A DNA stretch of 64,000 bases, taken from contig NC_134707.1 of NCBI RefSeq assembly GCF_043290135.1, positions 75,946,508 through 76,010,507 of the forward strand. Direction: 5' to 3'. Within the stretch, counting starts at the first letter, position 1. Each line of letters starts with the position of its first letter. The notes under the pieces were generated by a model that had not been told where the DNA came from, did not search any database, and saw nothing but the letters and a program-made list of their open reading frames with translations. This stretch comes from Rhipicephalus microplus. Lineage: Eukaryota; Arthropoda; Arachnida; Ixodida; Ixodidae. The position numbers and the translations under genes are program-made. This document shows positions 33,383-51,573 of the stretch, piece by piece.

Positions 33383-36300
33383 CGCGTTGGATATAATAAA
33401 TCTTGGGGATAGACATGCCCTTAAAATAAGCATAACGTCAAGAGGTTACTATATGCACTGCTGAGTAAACCCAGGTAGAAACTTTATACAAAATCACGTA
33501 TCTAATCATATACCGTAATGTTAAGTAGCGCGCTATCAACATGGACAATGGGGTAAAGAAGGACAGGACACTCGCTACTCTCGCAAATCTTCCGTCCTTC
33601 TTGTCTGTGTTCGTGTTAAAAACGTTAGCTGCTAAACCTTATGGTTAAATGATCAATCAACTACTAGCCCAGCTCTGAACCTTATTGAACTTCATTCATA
33701 AATATTCAAACGTGAGCCCGTGGCCCAGCTTCCATTCTGTGCTCTGCGACTCGGCAGCCGAGCATCATCATAACCAGTAGACCAGTGAGGAGGGACGTTC
33801 AGGAGTGTTGAAGAATTCATACGCCGCTCTCTCATGTAGCCCTACGGCAGCGTGCCCTGTGAACTTTTACATCTTGTCAGCTCACCCTGTACGTGTGGTA
33901 CGCGCATTTGCTGATGATCATCATGCAGGCCACCACGCTTGCCAAAGGGCCCACTCCACCTTGTGAGTCCCACTGCCTGCATAAATATTCCGGAGCAGAG
34001 GGGCGGGGGGGGGGGGGCATAATGTCAAGTAGGTTTGTTGCTACTCGATGAAAACGTTTATGCTGACGTAAATTAACCAAGAGGCTTCAACGCCACAGTG
34101 TCATGCAGCTTTCAAGTGGTGCGCTAAATTATTAGAATATTCACGGGCTTGTAAAGCGGCACTTCTATTCGTTTGAGTTGCTCCCCTCGCTCTTTTGGCG
34201 GGAACAAGCTGACGGGCAAGTGGCCATCCCGAGACACAGCGGGGTCGAGGCGTAGAAAAAATGCATGAAGGTGGCCGGCGACAGAGCGATCAAATACGCT
34301 GCGCAAGAAATAATGGGCTGCCATTTGGCGCCTCACAATATGTGCTTGTCGTGACTGATGTATTTGCGTATGGCTGATGTATCATTGGAACAATCATTGT
34401 AACGAACGTACTTCGTTCTTGTGGTTTTCTTATCGTGGCCGCAAACTTTCGCAGGGTAATCAGTATGTATAATGGACGTAGAATGGCACTGTCATTCTCA
34501 TTTTTTATTTCGTGAGAGGTGACTGGCGTGGGCAATTCCGGTTCGGGGAAACGGGACCACCGTCACTCAAGTTCCTGGTACGCGTCATGCATGCATTAAC
34601 AGGAGTGTGTGACTGCGTTACGCAAACCTAATTGAATGTGGTGTACATTGCACACCACCCGGAAGTGTGTCACTAAGCAACGAAAAAACGTGCTCGTTTG
34701 GCTGTTTCAAGGACACAAGCACGCCGTCGCTCAACTGTGACAGTCTAGACTGTGTCTTAACTGGAATCGTTTGTTTTGTAAGCTGTCAAATGGCAATGAC
34801 AGAAAGTGGAAGTGATATGCTCTCATGCAAATGAGTTATAAAAGGGATAGAAAGGGTTATGAAAGGGATGGTTGACAACCACGTCCATTGTTGTACGAAG
34901 CTATAGTATCGTCTTTGTAGCGTCGCCATTGCAGTCTTGAGCCCCCTTGCCATCAGGCGAATTTTAAGGACCTCCTTCTATTGATCATTTGTCCATTTAC
35001 AGTTTACAGTGTTTACAGTTTAGTCAGGCTTTGGTCGCGCATAGCGCGTTGGTGCTATTTAGCCTAACGCTGTAAATCTTACGTCATAATCATTTACGTG
35101 CGTGCCAGTACGTAATTTTGCGCGATTCCCGGTTAATCAGGAACAATGCACAGAGAGAAAAATTGAAGCTTTTTAAAGAACCATACAAAACTGATTGTGT
35201 AAACGTTTTTCGGCATGCTCTACATATTTTGGTCCTGCTAATACTGCTTTTACTAGGATTATACTGGCTTCTTTTTTTCGCTGAGTCACTTCTAGAACTT
35301 TGCAACCACTTTCATGTTTTTTAGGGGCGGGGGAGGGGGCTCACTTGCACTTTCCTGGCAATCATAGGTATTTTAGTGGCCACCACATTCACCAATAGCG
35401 TGTTTGTTGATGAGTTGTTGAATGTTGAAGTGAAATGTACGAAGAGAGAAATCAACAAGTAACAATAATCGTACACTGCCAAACATGCATCGAACCTCAA
35501 ACCGAATGGGGACTAGTCTATGGTATAACAACGTTAAAAAGCAAATATGCAGGTTCGTTCATAGTTGCGCTTTTTTTCACGGTACATAATAATTAAAGAA
35601 CGTTTTTTTTTTTCAAATTCTTTTGTATTTGAGGGACTTTTATTTAAATGAAAGATATGGTCCAAGAACGGATAATCTAATAAACTTCCGCTTCTCTTGG
35701 GCGTCTTTCGTGATAACTGTTTGCTGGAATTTCGCAACTCTCGTCCTTCTTATTTTGGCATCGTAATTGTTATGTTCCTAGACGTGTGCACATAGCGGTG
35801 GAGGCTATGAGGAGAAAGACGCCGCTATACCAGCAGCACAAGATGAAAAGAGGGGGACAGGTTGCGCACAGCCTACCCCATACTCTTGCTCACTCCCATG
35901 TGCTCAATGATTCATTATAAAGCGGAGTTAAGGCCACTCATTTGTTGAATTAAGAAGATAGCCGAAGGCCTGGGATGTTCCGTTCGAAGAACTACTTATT
36001 TCCCATGTTGTTCCCAGAGCTAGCAAACAAAGGCAGACCATTGTAAGAAGCACGTCATCACAAGAAATAAGTTTTTTGATTTATTGTGAAGCATGCTGTC
36101 TTAGGTACTGTGGTGACACATTGCCGTCCGCTCCCCCGACCCCTCTTTCGAAACCTGACGGCAGCGAATGGTTATGTTAGTGTAATTAGAGCCATAACAA
36201 GTGTTTATAACGATGCTGAATGACCCCGCATGTTAACTTAGTCTGGTGGTTAAGCTGTTTCAGAAATATATCTTGCAAATACAGAAAACACTGTATTTAA

Positions 36301-37547
36301 ATGGGATAATTTTGAAGCGTAGTTATTAAGTGAATTACCTTTTTAGCGTTTTGCTGAAAACCCATTGGAGAGAAAATTCACAAACACACACACAGACCTG
36401 ATAGTTATTGTAGCCGAAGAAATGATTATATTTATCGAACAAAATTATAAATGAACACTATTCGTTGGTCGCTCACCTGGTTTCACAGTATGTAGTTGGT
36501 CTTCGATGCGTAAAGACATATTCTTCGCAAACGTGAAGAAGGGTATCTGTCTAGTAGCTGTAAAGTAACGTGCGAGTAGTATTACATCCCCTGGAAACGT
36601 CTCAGTGTGATCGCTTTTCTCTGCCTACGCACCTAATCCTTCTTGTTATAATGCCGATTTTGGCCTCTAACCAAAGATTTATGTCAACGCTCTGCAACGA
36701 CTGTGTGGCGTCGCTGCAGTCTTTCTCGAGCGTATCTGTCTTCAAAAAAGTTTACGCAACATGAGAAATAAGATAAGGACATTAGGCGAGCGCCTAAGCC
36801 TCGCCACTCAACGAGGTTTTTGGGCTTGCATATTGCCCCGCCAGCAGTAGCAGAAGCATCGTATAATGGACTGTTCTTGGTTCTTTTTTGTTTGTTTGTT
36901 TAGGGAGACAAAAGACCTCTTTCTTTTGCGTAAGCCCATTTGCGTAACTATCACTCCTTTAAGGCGTTTCGCTGCTTGGAAGCTGCTGTGCCTATCACTA
37001 ACATATGTTGCTGGGAGCTGTTACGAGGACAGGAATTGAAGCGGGGCGCATCAGCGCCAAAAGAAAGACTTTTTGTGACGCAACCAGCACGACATAAGCC
37101 CAGTGTTCTACATGCTCCTCTAAAACAGAAACGAAAGCTCGTTCGTCGTTCCTTTCCTTTTGAACGAGTTCCCCTTACAAGTTCCCTAAACACAAAAAAA
37201 AACTCGTTACAGTTATATTCACATAATTGGAACATCTCGTTCTAGGAACCATACAGTTGACTTTTCGATAGAAATATAGTGCTGAACAACCTCGACTCCG
37301 AACAAAGTGCGAACTTGAATGTTGATTTTGTGGTACGTATATTTCACGAACCTAAGATCAGTTGTGGCAGGTTACATGCACATGTAGGAAGGGTGTAAGA
37401 AAACAATCCTAGACGAACGTATTGGAGGCCACCGTACGTGCTCTAAGTAAACCTAACTTCAACTTTAGTTCTCGTCTAAAATAAGCGGAATGCATGGCAC
37501 TTTCTACATCAGTCTTCAAATGCGTAGTCAGAATACTACGCTTCAGA
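33383..37547. other. No recognised gene
   Basis: About 4.2 kb in which I recognised no gene, RNA or classified repeat. A G homopolymer lies near 34007-34017. Open frames here are short and without motifs. Confidence 0.4.
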
Positions 37548-37758
37548 TATTAACACGATAGCGTTAAAGGCCTTGTATCGCAGAAATTAAAGTGTCGACG
37601 TCGGGGTTGTTGGTTGTGAGCCAAACATTAGGTTTGTCGTTAAGTGAAAGTTTAAGATAACTACAAATAAATAAACATTAACAAAGCACTGTTCAAATGT
37701 GAATAGAACCCAACTTTAACGCAGCAGGCAGGCGTTGCACCAAACTCAAGTATGTACT
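37548..37758 (-). mobile_element. Possible tRNA-derived SINE (third family)
   Basis: At the right end, read on the minus strand, TGGTGCAACGCCTGCCTGC followed by a GGGTTCTATTC resembles a tRNA box A/box B pair. The body contains CACGATAGCGTTAAAGGCC near 37553, an interspersed motif I associate with tick genomes from memory. No target-site duplication was found. Confidence 0.35.
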
Positions 37759-40700
37759 TAAAACTGCCCAAGAAAAAATATACAAATAATATGCAAATAG
37801 GCGATTCTTCTTATATGTAGCGCGGGGGGAGCGTACAATCGCGCCGGGCGTCAACACATCAGAATTGCGCAATTATTGGGTGTTTCAAAGACCCACCCAC
37901 TAAAAGCGCTCGAAGTTAAAAGCTGCGTAGGCGCATGTTTGCCTTAGCGACATGCAGATGACTCCTCTTTAATGCGTAAAAGGAAGAAATATGGCGTAGT
38001 GCGCGCTTTGCAACAGTACCAGCAGAAGGAATTTAAAAAAATAGTTTAAAACTGCGAATGTTGGAAGTGCTAACGCTCGTTTTTTTTTTTTTTCGGCATA
38101 GTTGAAGCATTCGTCGAGAACATCAGTCACGCTGGCAACACACATGAAACCCAATTACGCTAACGCGTTCTACTCATAAAGGCGAAGCTGAAGCCTCATC
38201 CAAGTTTTCTTGAAATAAAATTTGCCACATATCCGACAATATAAATACGCAAAAAATGGTACCCCAAGGAACAATACATCGGTGCCTAATGAGTTCTGAT
38301 TCAATATTGCAGTGTGAGTATATAAATAATATCTAGAATACAAGTACCTTGTTTGCACTTTGCAAGGGTTTTATCTCGATGTTGGTATATGCCAGACAAG
38401 CATTGTTTTGTTGTTAGTAACTCGTTGGCAATGTTGAAGAGCCGTTCCATCAAGCGCTTGAGGGCTCTGCCATGTTATACGCAAATAAGAACAATGTCAA
38501 TTGATGTAGCAATGCAGGCTGAGAAGGTGCAATATGAATGTACCGCTAGATTTACATGTATTGTTTGTCACGTGACAGTCGTTATCGCTGCGGTGGCTGT
38601 TGAAATGAGTGACAATAAAATTGTAGACTGATAGCCACCGAGATAACTGACATGTTGAATAGATGCCTGGCCAAACACAACCATCGCAGGTACAGGACAA
38701 GGGCCACGTTTGCACCCGCTTCCATTACGTGTCGGTCCTTTTCCCGGCCAGCCATGCACCCGGGTGTCAAATAATAGATTAGTTGATAGCTGCTGGCGAC
38801 AGGCACAAGATACTAAAGAGATGATTGAGCTGTGGAGCAGCTAAAGTAGACGTGACGAAAAAACCCTTCCAAGAACTAGGTCAAAGCTTTGCAGTGCGTG
38901 AGCGAGGGAACAAAACATACATAAATGTCCGAAGCGAACACTGTATGTTGCAGATTGGCTAATTTCCAAGGGATATAACTCCAAAGCACTGCATTGCTAC
39001 CGTTCAGTTCGGGTTCAAGACCATTCGTGGACAGTGGGGAGTCACTGTTGGCACATCGCTGCTTGGCTAACTTTCTGTGCATCAAGCGTTGGGATTGGTT
39101 CCTATTTCCTATGCACGATGAGCCTGTTTCGCGACGATCATTCGCATTTGTTGAAAACACCATGGGACCACACGCCGGTGCCTACACGATGCCGACAAAG
39201 TAATGTGGTCACATTGCAGAGCCGCCAGATTATGTATGCATGCACGCACGCACACACACACACGCACGCACACAAACACACACACAAATGCTAATTGTGA
39301 GTTAGCCGTCTGTGAAAGTCGCTGACGTACAAAGTGGTGAGCCCTTTCTTGGCGGCAGCCTTACAATGGAGTTCAATCGTTATGGAATGTCGAGTGAAGG
39401 GTCTCAAAGGTGTGTCAACAATCCTACACTCCTGAACGGCCCTTGATTTGTAGTCAGAGGGGATCGTACTGTAACACGAAATATAGTGAGATGTTCTTCC
39501 CACACGTGATCGGTATTGGCATCGCGCACTTTCTTGCGCTCCCAGAGGGCGCCTAAAGCGACAAGTGACAGATGAGTGGTAGATTATTGCCCCTCACTAG
39601 TTCATGAAACGTCCTTCCGTACAAAACTGCATAAACTTCAGCTTTTGAAAAGCATTTTCTTGGCTATACGGTAGATGCGGTATCGCACCTATTTAAATTG
39701 ATTTTACCTGCCGGGCACCCTATCAGCAGCACCTTAGCGTACAAGCGTACATAGAGAAGGGATTTTTTATTTGCCTTTTGTCACCTTCTGCATCTATTAG
39801 AAAGCAAGGTCTGTGACAATGACAGCTACAGATTCATACTCGGGACCTACGTTTGTAGGACAATAGCTTCTCGTGACAAGTTTTATTAACTTTTGTTCTA
39901 TTTTGTTATACAAAGCAGCGCCTCTGCTCGTGGCTTGGGTCATACCGGGGGCTGGAACGCGCAGTTTGCAACATTGTGTAAAAGTTACATTGAGTCAGGG
40001 CCACACATCTGATTCGTCACATAGAGAGACCCTCCATCAAATGACTCAGTGAAGACCATAATAATAGATTCCGTTACTTTTTCGTAAAACTTCTTCATTT
40101 TGATAATCGTTCCCGAGCATCAGTGGTCACCATAGAACATAACAATGAATGTACAGAATGAAAGCTCATCGGGACTGTATACTCCATCAAATGCAAGACT
40201 CTTTGTCCCACCGGCGTTATTGAAATACTAACTGTACCTCACTACATATAGGAGTATGCAACAAATTTAGACGAACAAACAAACAAAAGGATAACTGTCT
40301 AGTCATACAGGTGCACGGGCAATGGCCCTGTGCGGATGACGCTGCAAAACCGACGCTCATTCTTCATTTTTTTTCCTAGATGCATCTGCCCGTGTACTTT
40401 ATGTGTTTCTTCCATAAGAAACTCAAGAGAAATTGGCTTTTCAGGAGGAACAATGGTGCCGCATTCGTTGCTATCACTTTCTCGCAAGCCCGAGAGTACC
40501 TCAATGCGTGACACTTGTGGAGAGAATAGTGTAACATTTTGCCACTCGAAATGTATCAGACCAGACGTCGCACGGAGGAGTATGATGATGATCGGTACTT
40601 CTTACTTACTTCATTCACTGCGTCAGCCTGTTCATGATTTCGGTATGTCTTCAATGTGCTTTGCTTTGCGGTAATCCATGCAGCTACCCCTTTGCCTATT

Positions 40701-42708
40701 GCATTTTGGAAAGGTTCCTCTCCTTAAGCAGCACCTCTAGTAGTTTGGAAAGGTAATTGGGTTTTTCTCACTTGGCGCCAAACTGACATACAGTCAGCGT
40801 AGGTTTACTGTGGTCTATACTATAGCATCGATAAGGCTATATACTGCGAGAAAACTTACTAGGCGCTGTTACACACACACAGGTGCCTTATAAGTTTCCG
40901 AATCATGGTACATTGGTTCAATGGTAAGACATTGACGGTACTTCCGCATAGTTGTTTTCTTTGAAAATGTGGTACTGATTATTGCCAGATGATGCGCACA
41001 CAATCTTGCGCAGGCTGAAAGATTGCCGGTTATACATTGCATAGTAGCGAAATTTGATCCAGCATCATCATTGAAATATTAACGTAAATAAATGAGATGT
41101 CAATGTGTTCTTACCATTTGCTTCTGCTGCCATGCAAAAAACTGTGTCTTGGCGTCCACTGAGTGTATCACAAAACACAATGTTAACATTCGGCGTTTGT
41201 AGTAGTTCAATACTGGATTATGGAGGGTACTCACTTTCTTTCCCAAAAAGCTGGACCCATATGAACTTGTAGTTTGTTTCTTCTTTTTTTACTTGCGTGG
41301 TACATTACTTACTTATGCACCATTTTCGCGAAGGTCTTCAAAGGCTTTCAAGCCAAAATATTTGCCTAGTTTTGCAATGGCGATGAAAAGACATCGGAAA
41401 GGCAGAGGTTAGAACAAAGTGACTAATTTCTACCACAATTTACAGAACTTTCTTTGAAGCACCAGAGTTTCAAGACTATTGTTGTCCAGAAAAGTAAATT
41501 TAATCTGTTTCGCGCGAAACTGTTTTGACGGAATCTGAAACATGCTTACAAGAGCACAGGAAAACATAAGCACCGTTGCTAGGCACTCCTCCGATGTCTT
41601 CATTCAGGCAACGTTGATATTGTTCCATAACAAAATATTTTGGCCTTTGGGAAAGGCTGCACCTCGTAACTATGTTATTAAGGTCTAGTGCGACGTATAC
41701 TACACTTTTCAACGACAAGAAAATTCTTGATGCAAAAAAAAATAGAGTAAAAAAAGAAGTCGTTTGGACAGCAATTTCTAAAGGATGCATTTACGCTAAG
41801 CACAGCATTGCTCAGCTGTAGTTACCGAAATACAGCAGGTGCCTTGTAAAGGAACTAGTAGAAAAAGTTTACGAAAAATGTATAAGAGTGAGGATGGGCA
41901 AACAAGAAAAAAGCGCCCCGAAGCACCGGCACAAAATAACGAGTGTCCGTGCAATCAATACCTTCTTTCAATAGACGGAGTGGCTTATAGGCCGTACATT
42001 TGATCACTGCACACTGAGATTTATATTGTGACAGCGCTGCTTACCGTCTATTTACCTTGTTGTACTTCAAAAATAGTGTGGTCCTTTAAATATGATTCGC
42101 ATGCGCACATAACCAATTCCTTAACTAAAATGATCAAGACGCAAGTTTTAAGCGCAGATTTTGTTCCTGCTGTCATAATCTCCGGAAACATGAGTATAAA
42201 CAAAAGTGCTTGTCCCTTTTCTAAGTTATAGCGTTCCAACCTTGCACATGACGTAACACCAACCCTAACACGTCTACTTTTTAAAGTGTTTCTGTTCTCT
42301 GTACAGTACCCATAGAAAAAACCGCTAGTAAAATTTCGCAGCCTACAACAAAAAGGGAACAACAAGGCCTATGGTACGTGGGTTATTTTCTGGACTTCAT
42401 CTTTTTCGGGCTATTTTTGGTTTCACTATGTGGCACAAACTCGCCCACGTAAACTCCTGCTGCTCAATAGTGAATTCTTTTAGGTATACCGCCAGTATAG
42501 CAATAACATATGGTGGCCATCATTTTATAGCTGGGGTTGCAGAAGATGAAGAAGTTTGTCTTCTGTCTTTGCCTCCATCGCCAGAGCTTTGGAAGCTCCA
42601 AGTCAGAGCACGGCTTTGAAGATGAGCAACGCCTGTAGCTCACTCATTTCATGGAAGCGTGTGCTGCGAAAGCTAACGGTGCAGCCACAGACCGAGATCG
42701 AAACTGAC
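37759..42708. other. No recognised gene; one (CA)n tract
   Basis: About 5 kb of mostly unique sequence. A CA-rich microsatellite lies at 39241-39286. No open frame shows a recognisable domain. Confidence 0.4.
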
Positions 42709-42850
42709 CTGACCATCTTTCGCCTTTTTGGGAGCTTGCTCCGCTTGCTCCTTCTTTTCGTTCTGCTTTTCATAAAATAACACAGAGGCCGTTATCCAGT
42801 TATCGGCTTCGTTTTCTGACATCCACTTTGTGAAGTTCAAGTATACATGC
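42709..42850 (-). CDS. Possible host exon, unknown protein
   Basis: On the minus strand, CTCATCGCAG (acceptor-like, with pyrimidines upstream) precedes an open stretch of about 47 codons that ends at CAG/GTCAGT, an acceptable donor. The encoded peptide is non-repetitive and protein-like: FTKWMSENEADNW, then a lysine/glutamate-rich segment with EKQNEKKEQ and APKKAKDG that could be a charged helix. It has one leftover base at the 5' end. I do not recognise the family. Chance is possible: no neighbouring exon with a compatible phase was found with confidence. Confidence 0.3.
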
Positions 42851-43065
42851 CTGCGATGAGAGACAGACACTCTGTGACCTTTCCGCTTTTCATTTCTTCT
42901 CGGAAAACATGGAGCACCAGGTTTGTTTGGGTTCCGGTGGTTGTAACGGCGCCTGCACTGTAATTAATAACGACCGGTGGGCTGTATTCATGACGCAGGC
43001 CCGAATAAATTGCGTGCATGACGCAAACGAAAAGGTTTTCACCGTGTCGGTTTCGGTGCACTTAC

Positions 43066-43173
43066 TTTCCTGGCGAAACAGAATTGACGGCACGTGGCCC
43101 ACCTGTTTGTGGCCCACGAACCCTTCGGGGAGAGTGGAGTGTGCTTTGCGCATTAGATAGAGACGGTCACGTC
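43066..43173 (-). CDS. Possible host exon, weak
   Basis: On the minus strand an AATCAG acceptor-like site precedes 36 open codons (LYLMRKAHSTLPEG, VGHKQVGHVP), followed by a strong donor GAAA/GTAAGT at 43066/43065. Its end phase does not match the start phase of the candidate exon at 42709-42850, so the two cannot be joined directly. This weakens both. Confidence 0.18.
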
Positions 43174-43271
43174 CCTGATTAATGGCTATAACAGTCGAAA
43201 CGGTGCATGTGTATATAGGAATAGGTTGATGGCAGTGAAGACTGATGGCTGGAGTGTGCATGTGTTTATGC

Positions 43272-43278
43272 ACGTATG

Positions 43279-43314
<36 letters not shown>

Positions 43315-43491
43315 TGTATGTATGTATGTATGTATGTATGTATGTATGTATGTATGTATGTATGTATGTATGTATGTATGTATGTATGTATGTATGTATG
43401 TATGTATGTATGTATGTATGTTGTATGTATGTATATATGTATGTATGTATGTATGTGTGTATGTATGCATGTATGTATGTATGTATGTATG

Positions 43492-43523
<32 letters not shown>

Positions 43524-43566
43524 TGTATGTATGTATGTATGTATGTATGTGTGTGTGCGTGTGCGT

Positions 43567-43650
<84 letters not shown>
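43272..43650. repeat. Microsatellite (GTAT)n(GT)n
   Basis: A very long compound array: about 280 bases of GTAT units with a few interruptions near 43420-43500, then about 100 bases of GT with four GTGTGC variants. All long open frames across it are repeat-encoded. Confidence 0.98.
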
Positions 43651-47269
<3,619 letters not shown>

Positions 47270-47600
47270 CGGTAACATGAGCAGTCTCCATTGGCTGTGC
47301 AATCAGCCACACCGTTACCAAGAGCGCGCGCCATTGGCTGCGTTGTGAGTGACGTCGTCGCAGCCGTGGCGCCGAACTCACGCGCAGCTGTTTCTGCTCA
47401 AACCAGCCCGCAGAGTTGGCTCCCGATGTCGGACGCTTGCAACAATGCGGCGTTCCGGCGTGAGTGTGATGTATGCGGAGGCGCGTTTGCCGGGGCGAAC
47501 GCCGCTTTCGGCGTGAGTGTTTGCCCAGTGGCACATTGGCTTCGCTTGCGACGTCTGTGACCACCTGTGGTTCGCGAACAACCACTTTGTTGTTGAACGC
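47270..47600. promoter_or_regulatory. CpG-dense block with CCAAT and CRE-like motifs
   Basis: This block is clearly richer in GC and CpG than its flanks. Inverted CCAAT boxes (ATTGG) lie at about 47290 and 47333, and a GTGACGTCGTCG with a CRE-like TGACGTC near 47350. It could be a host promoter, but it might equally be an interspersed repeat. A 160-codon open frame on the minus strand spans it and may be nothing more than CpG-driven openness. Confidence 0.25.
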
Positions 47601-48139
47601 ATTGCGAAACACATTCAACCGCTTATTACAATCCTCCATGAACGGGATCATGCGAGACACAAGGGGCGGCATGTGAAGTACATACTGTGATAAACCCGAG
47701 CGTGAGGTGTCATCTCATCAAAAAGCACGAACATGTAGCCAGTAATTGTGAAACGCTTCAGTGCCACATCGGGTTGAACCCACTGCTAAACAACCGTACC
47801 GCACGTTTTATCTTTGGTTAGTTAACCATTTGTATGGATTGCTTGTGTGCTGATTTTTTTTATATGCGGAGCATTTCTTATACGCACGATATCGCGCTTC
47901 AGCATGGCGTTGACGGCGCCGTCCACTCTCCCACCGCGCACTCTCGCATCTCGCGTATCGTGCCAGCCCAGGAAGACACCCGCAAAACTGTCGCTCAAGA
48001 AGCCAATGAAGGCTATATACTACAGGGCGTTCAGCAAGCTGAGCATACGCAGTGGGGATGCGAACCTCTTCCTCAAACGGGAGCGGTGGCGGAGAGCGTT
48101 GTTCAGAACTATGTCAAGGGCGTCTTGGTTTTCACTTGA
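47601..48139. other. Uncertain stretch before the LINE end
   Basis: Open frames on the plus strand at 47847-48139 may be further upstream LINE sequence in altered frames. I could not align them to a LINE motif. Confidence 0.3.
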
Positions 48140-50608
<2,469 letters not shown>

Positions 50609-50610
50609 TA

Positions 50611-50660
<50 letters not shown>
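50609..50660. repeat. Microsatellite (TA)n
   Basis: A TA run at the left edge of the first foldback unit. Confidence 0.97.
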
Positions 50661-50662
<2 letters not shown>

Positions 50663-50828
50663 TATGGGATATGACACAACGGGAGCGTTGTGCCATATTA
50701 AGGAGAGGTCCTCCCTTAATCAGGGGATGAGTTATACTCATCCTCTGATTAAGGGAGGACCTCTCCTGAAGCTGTTGGAAAATAAATATATTTATCCTTG
50801 TTGACAACGCTCCCGTTGTGCCATATCC

Positions 50829-50833
<5 letters not shown>
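50661..50833 (+). mobile_element. Foldback unit derived from PLE-like terminus, copy 1
   Basis: A 173-base unit with outer inverted arms of about 30 bases (GGTATGGGATATG... at 50661-50691; complement at 50804-50833). An inner stem-loop has arms of about 31 bases (near 50701-50731 and 50735-50765) with one mismatch. On the plus strand CTGATTAAGG, a GGGAGG/CCTCTCC hairpin, GAAGC and AAAATAAATA follow the order seen in hammerhead-bearing PLE ends. It is flanked by (TA)n on both sides and encodes nothing. Confidence 0.8.

Positions 50834-50862
<29 letters not shown>
50834..50862. repeat. Microsatellite (TA)n
   Basis: A short TA spacer between the two foldback units. Confidence 0.95.
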
Positions 50863-51175
<313 letters not shown>

Positions 51176-51299
51176 TCGTAAGATGACTTACTTATTTTAT
51201 TCTCTTTAAGAAAAAGTGGTGCCGCATTAATCCTACCTTATTCGGTATATACGCGGCGTCTTTGGGATCCCTGCGCCTGTTACTGAAAATAGCATTTAT

Positions 51300-51304
<5 letters not shown>

Positions 51305-51380
<76 letters not shown>
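51305..51380. repeat. Microsatellite (AT)n
   Basis: A pure AT run ending exactly at the gypsy-2 3' LTR. The 130 bases before it (51175-51304) hold nothing recognised. Confidence 0.98.
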
Positions 51381-51383
<3 letters not shown>

Positions 51384-51537
51384 CACGCAGTTTATTTACG
51401 TACAGACCTACTGGAAGGCCGAGGAACGCCAACAGGCCGAAAATACAAAACAAACGCAAGCTCGGGTCGCGCGCGTGCACCAACGCTGTGGCTTGCCGTT
51501 TCATGCTGCTTCGTCGTCGTTCGCATAGTTCCCTACA
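51381..51537 (-). repeat. gypsy-2 3' LTR
   Basis: A 157-base LTR, TGTCACGCAG...CCCTACA on the plus strand. Just upstream on the minus strand CACCGGGGGCC (51539-51549) is the probable polypurine tract. Confidence 0.93.
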
Positions 51538-51573
51538 TTGGCCCCCGGTGAATAGCATAGCCAACCTGGCGAC

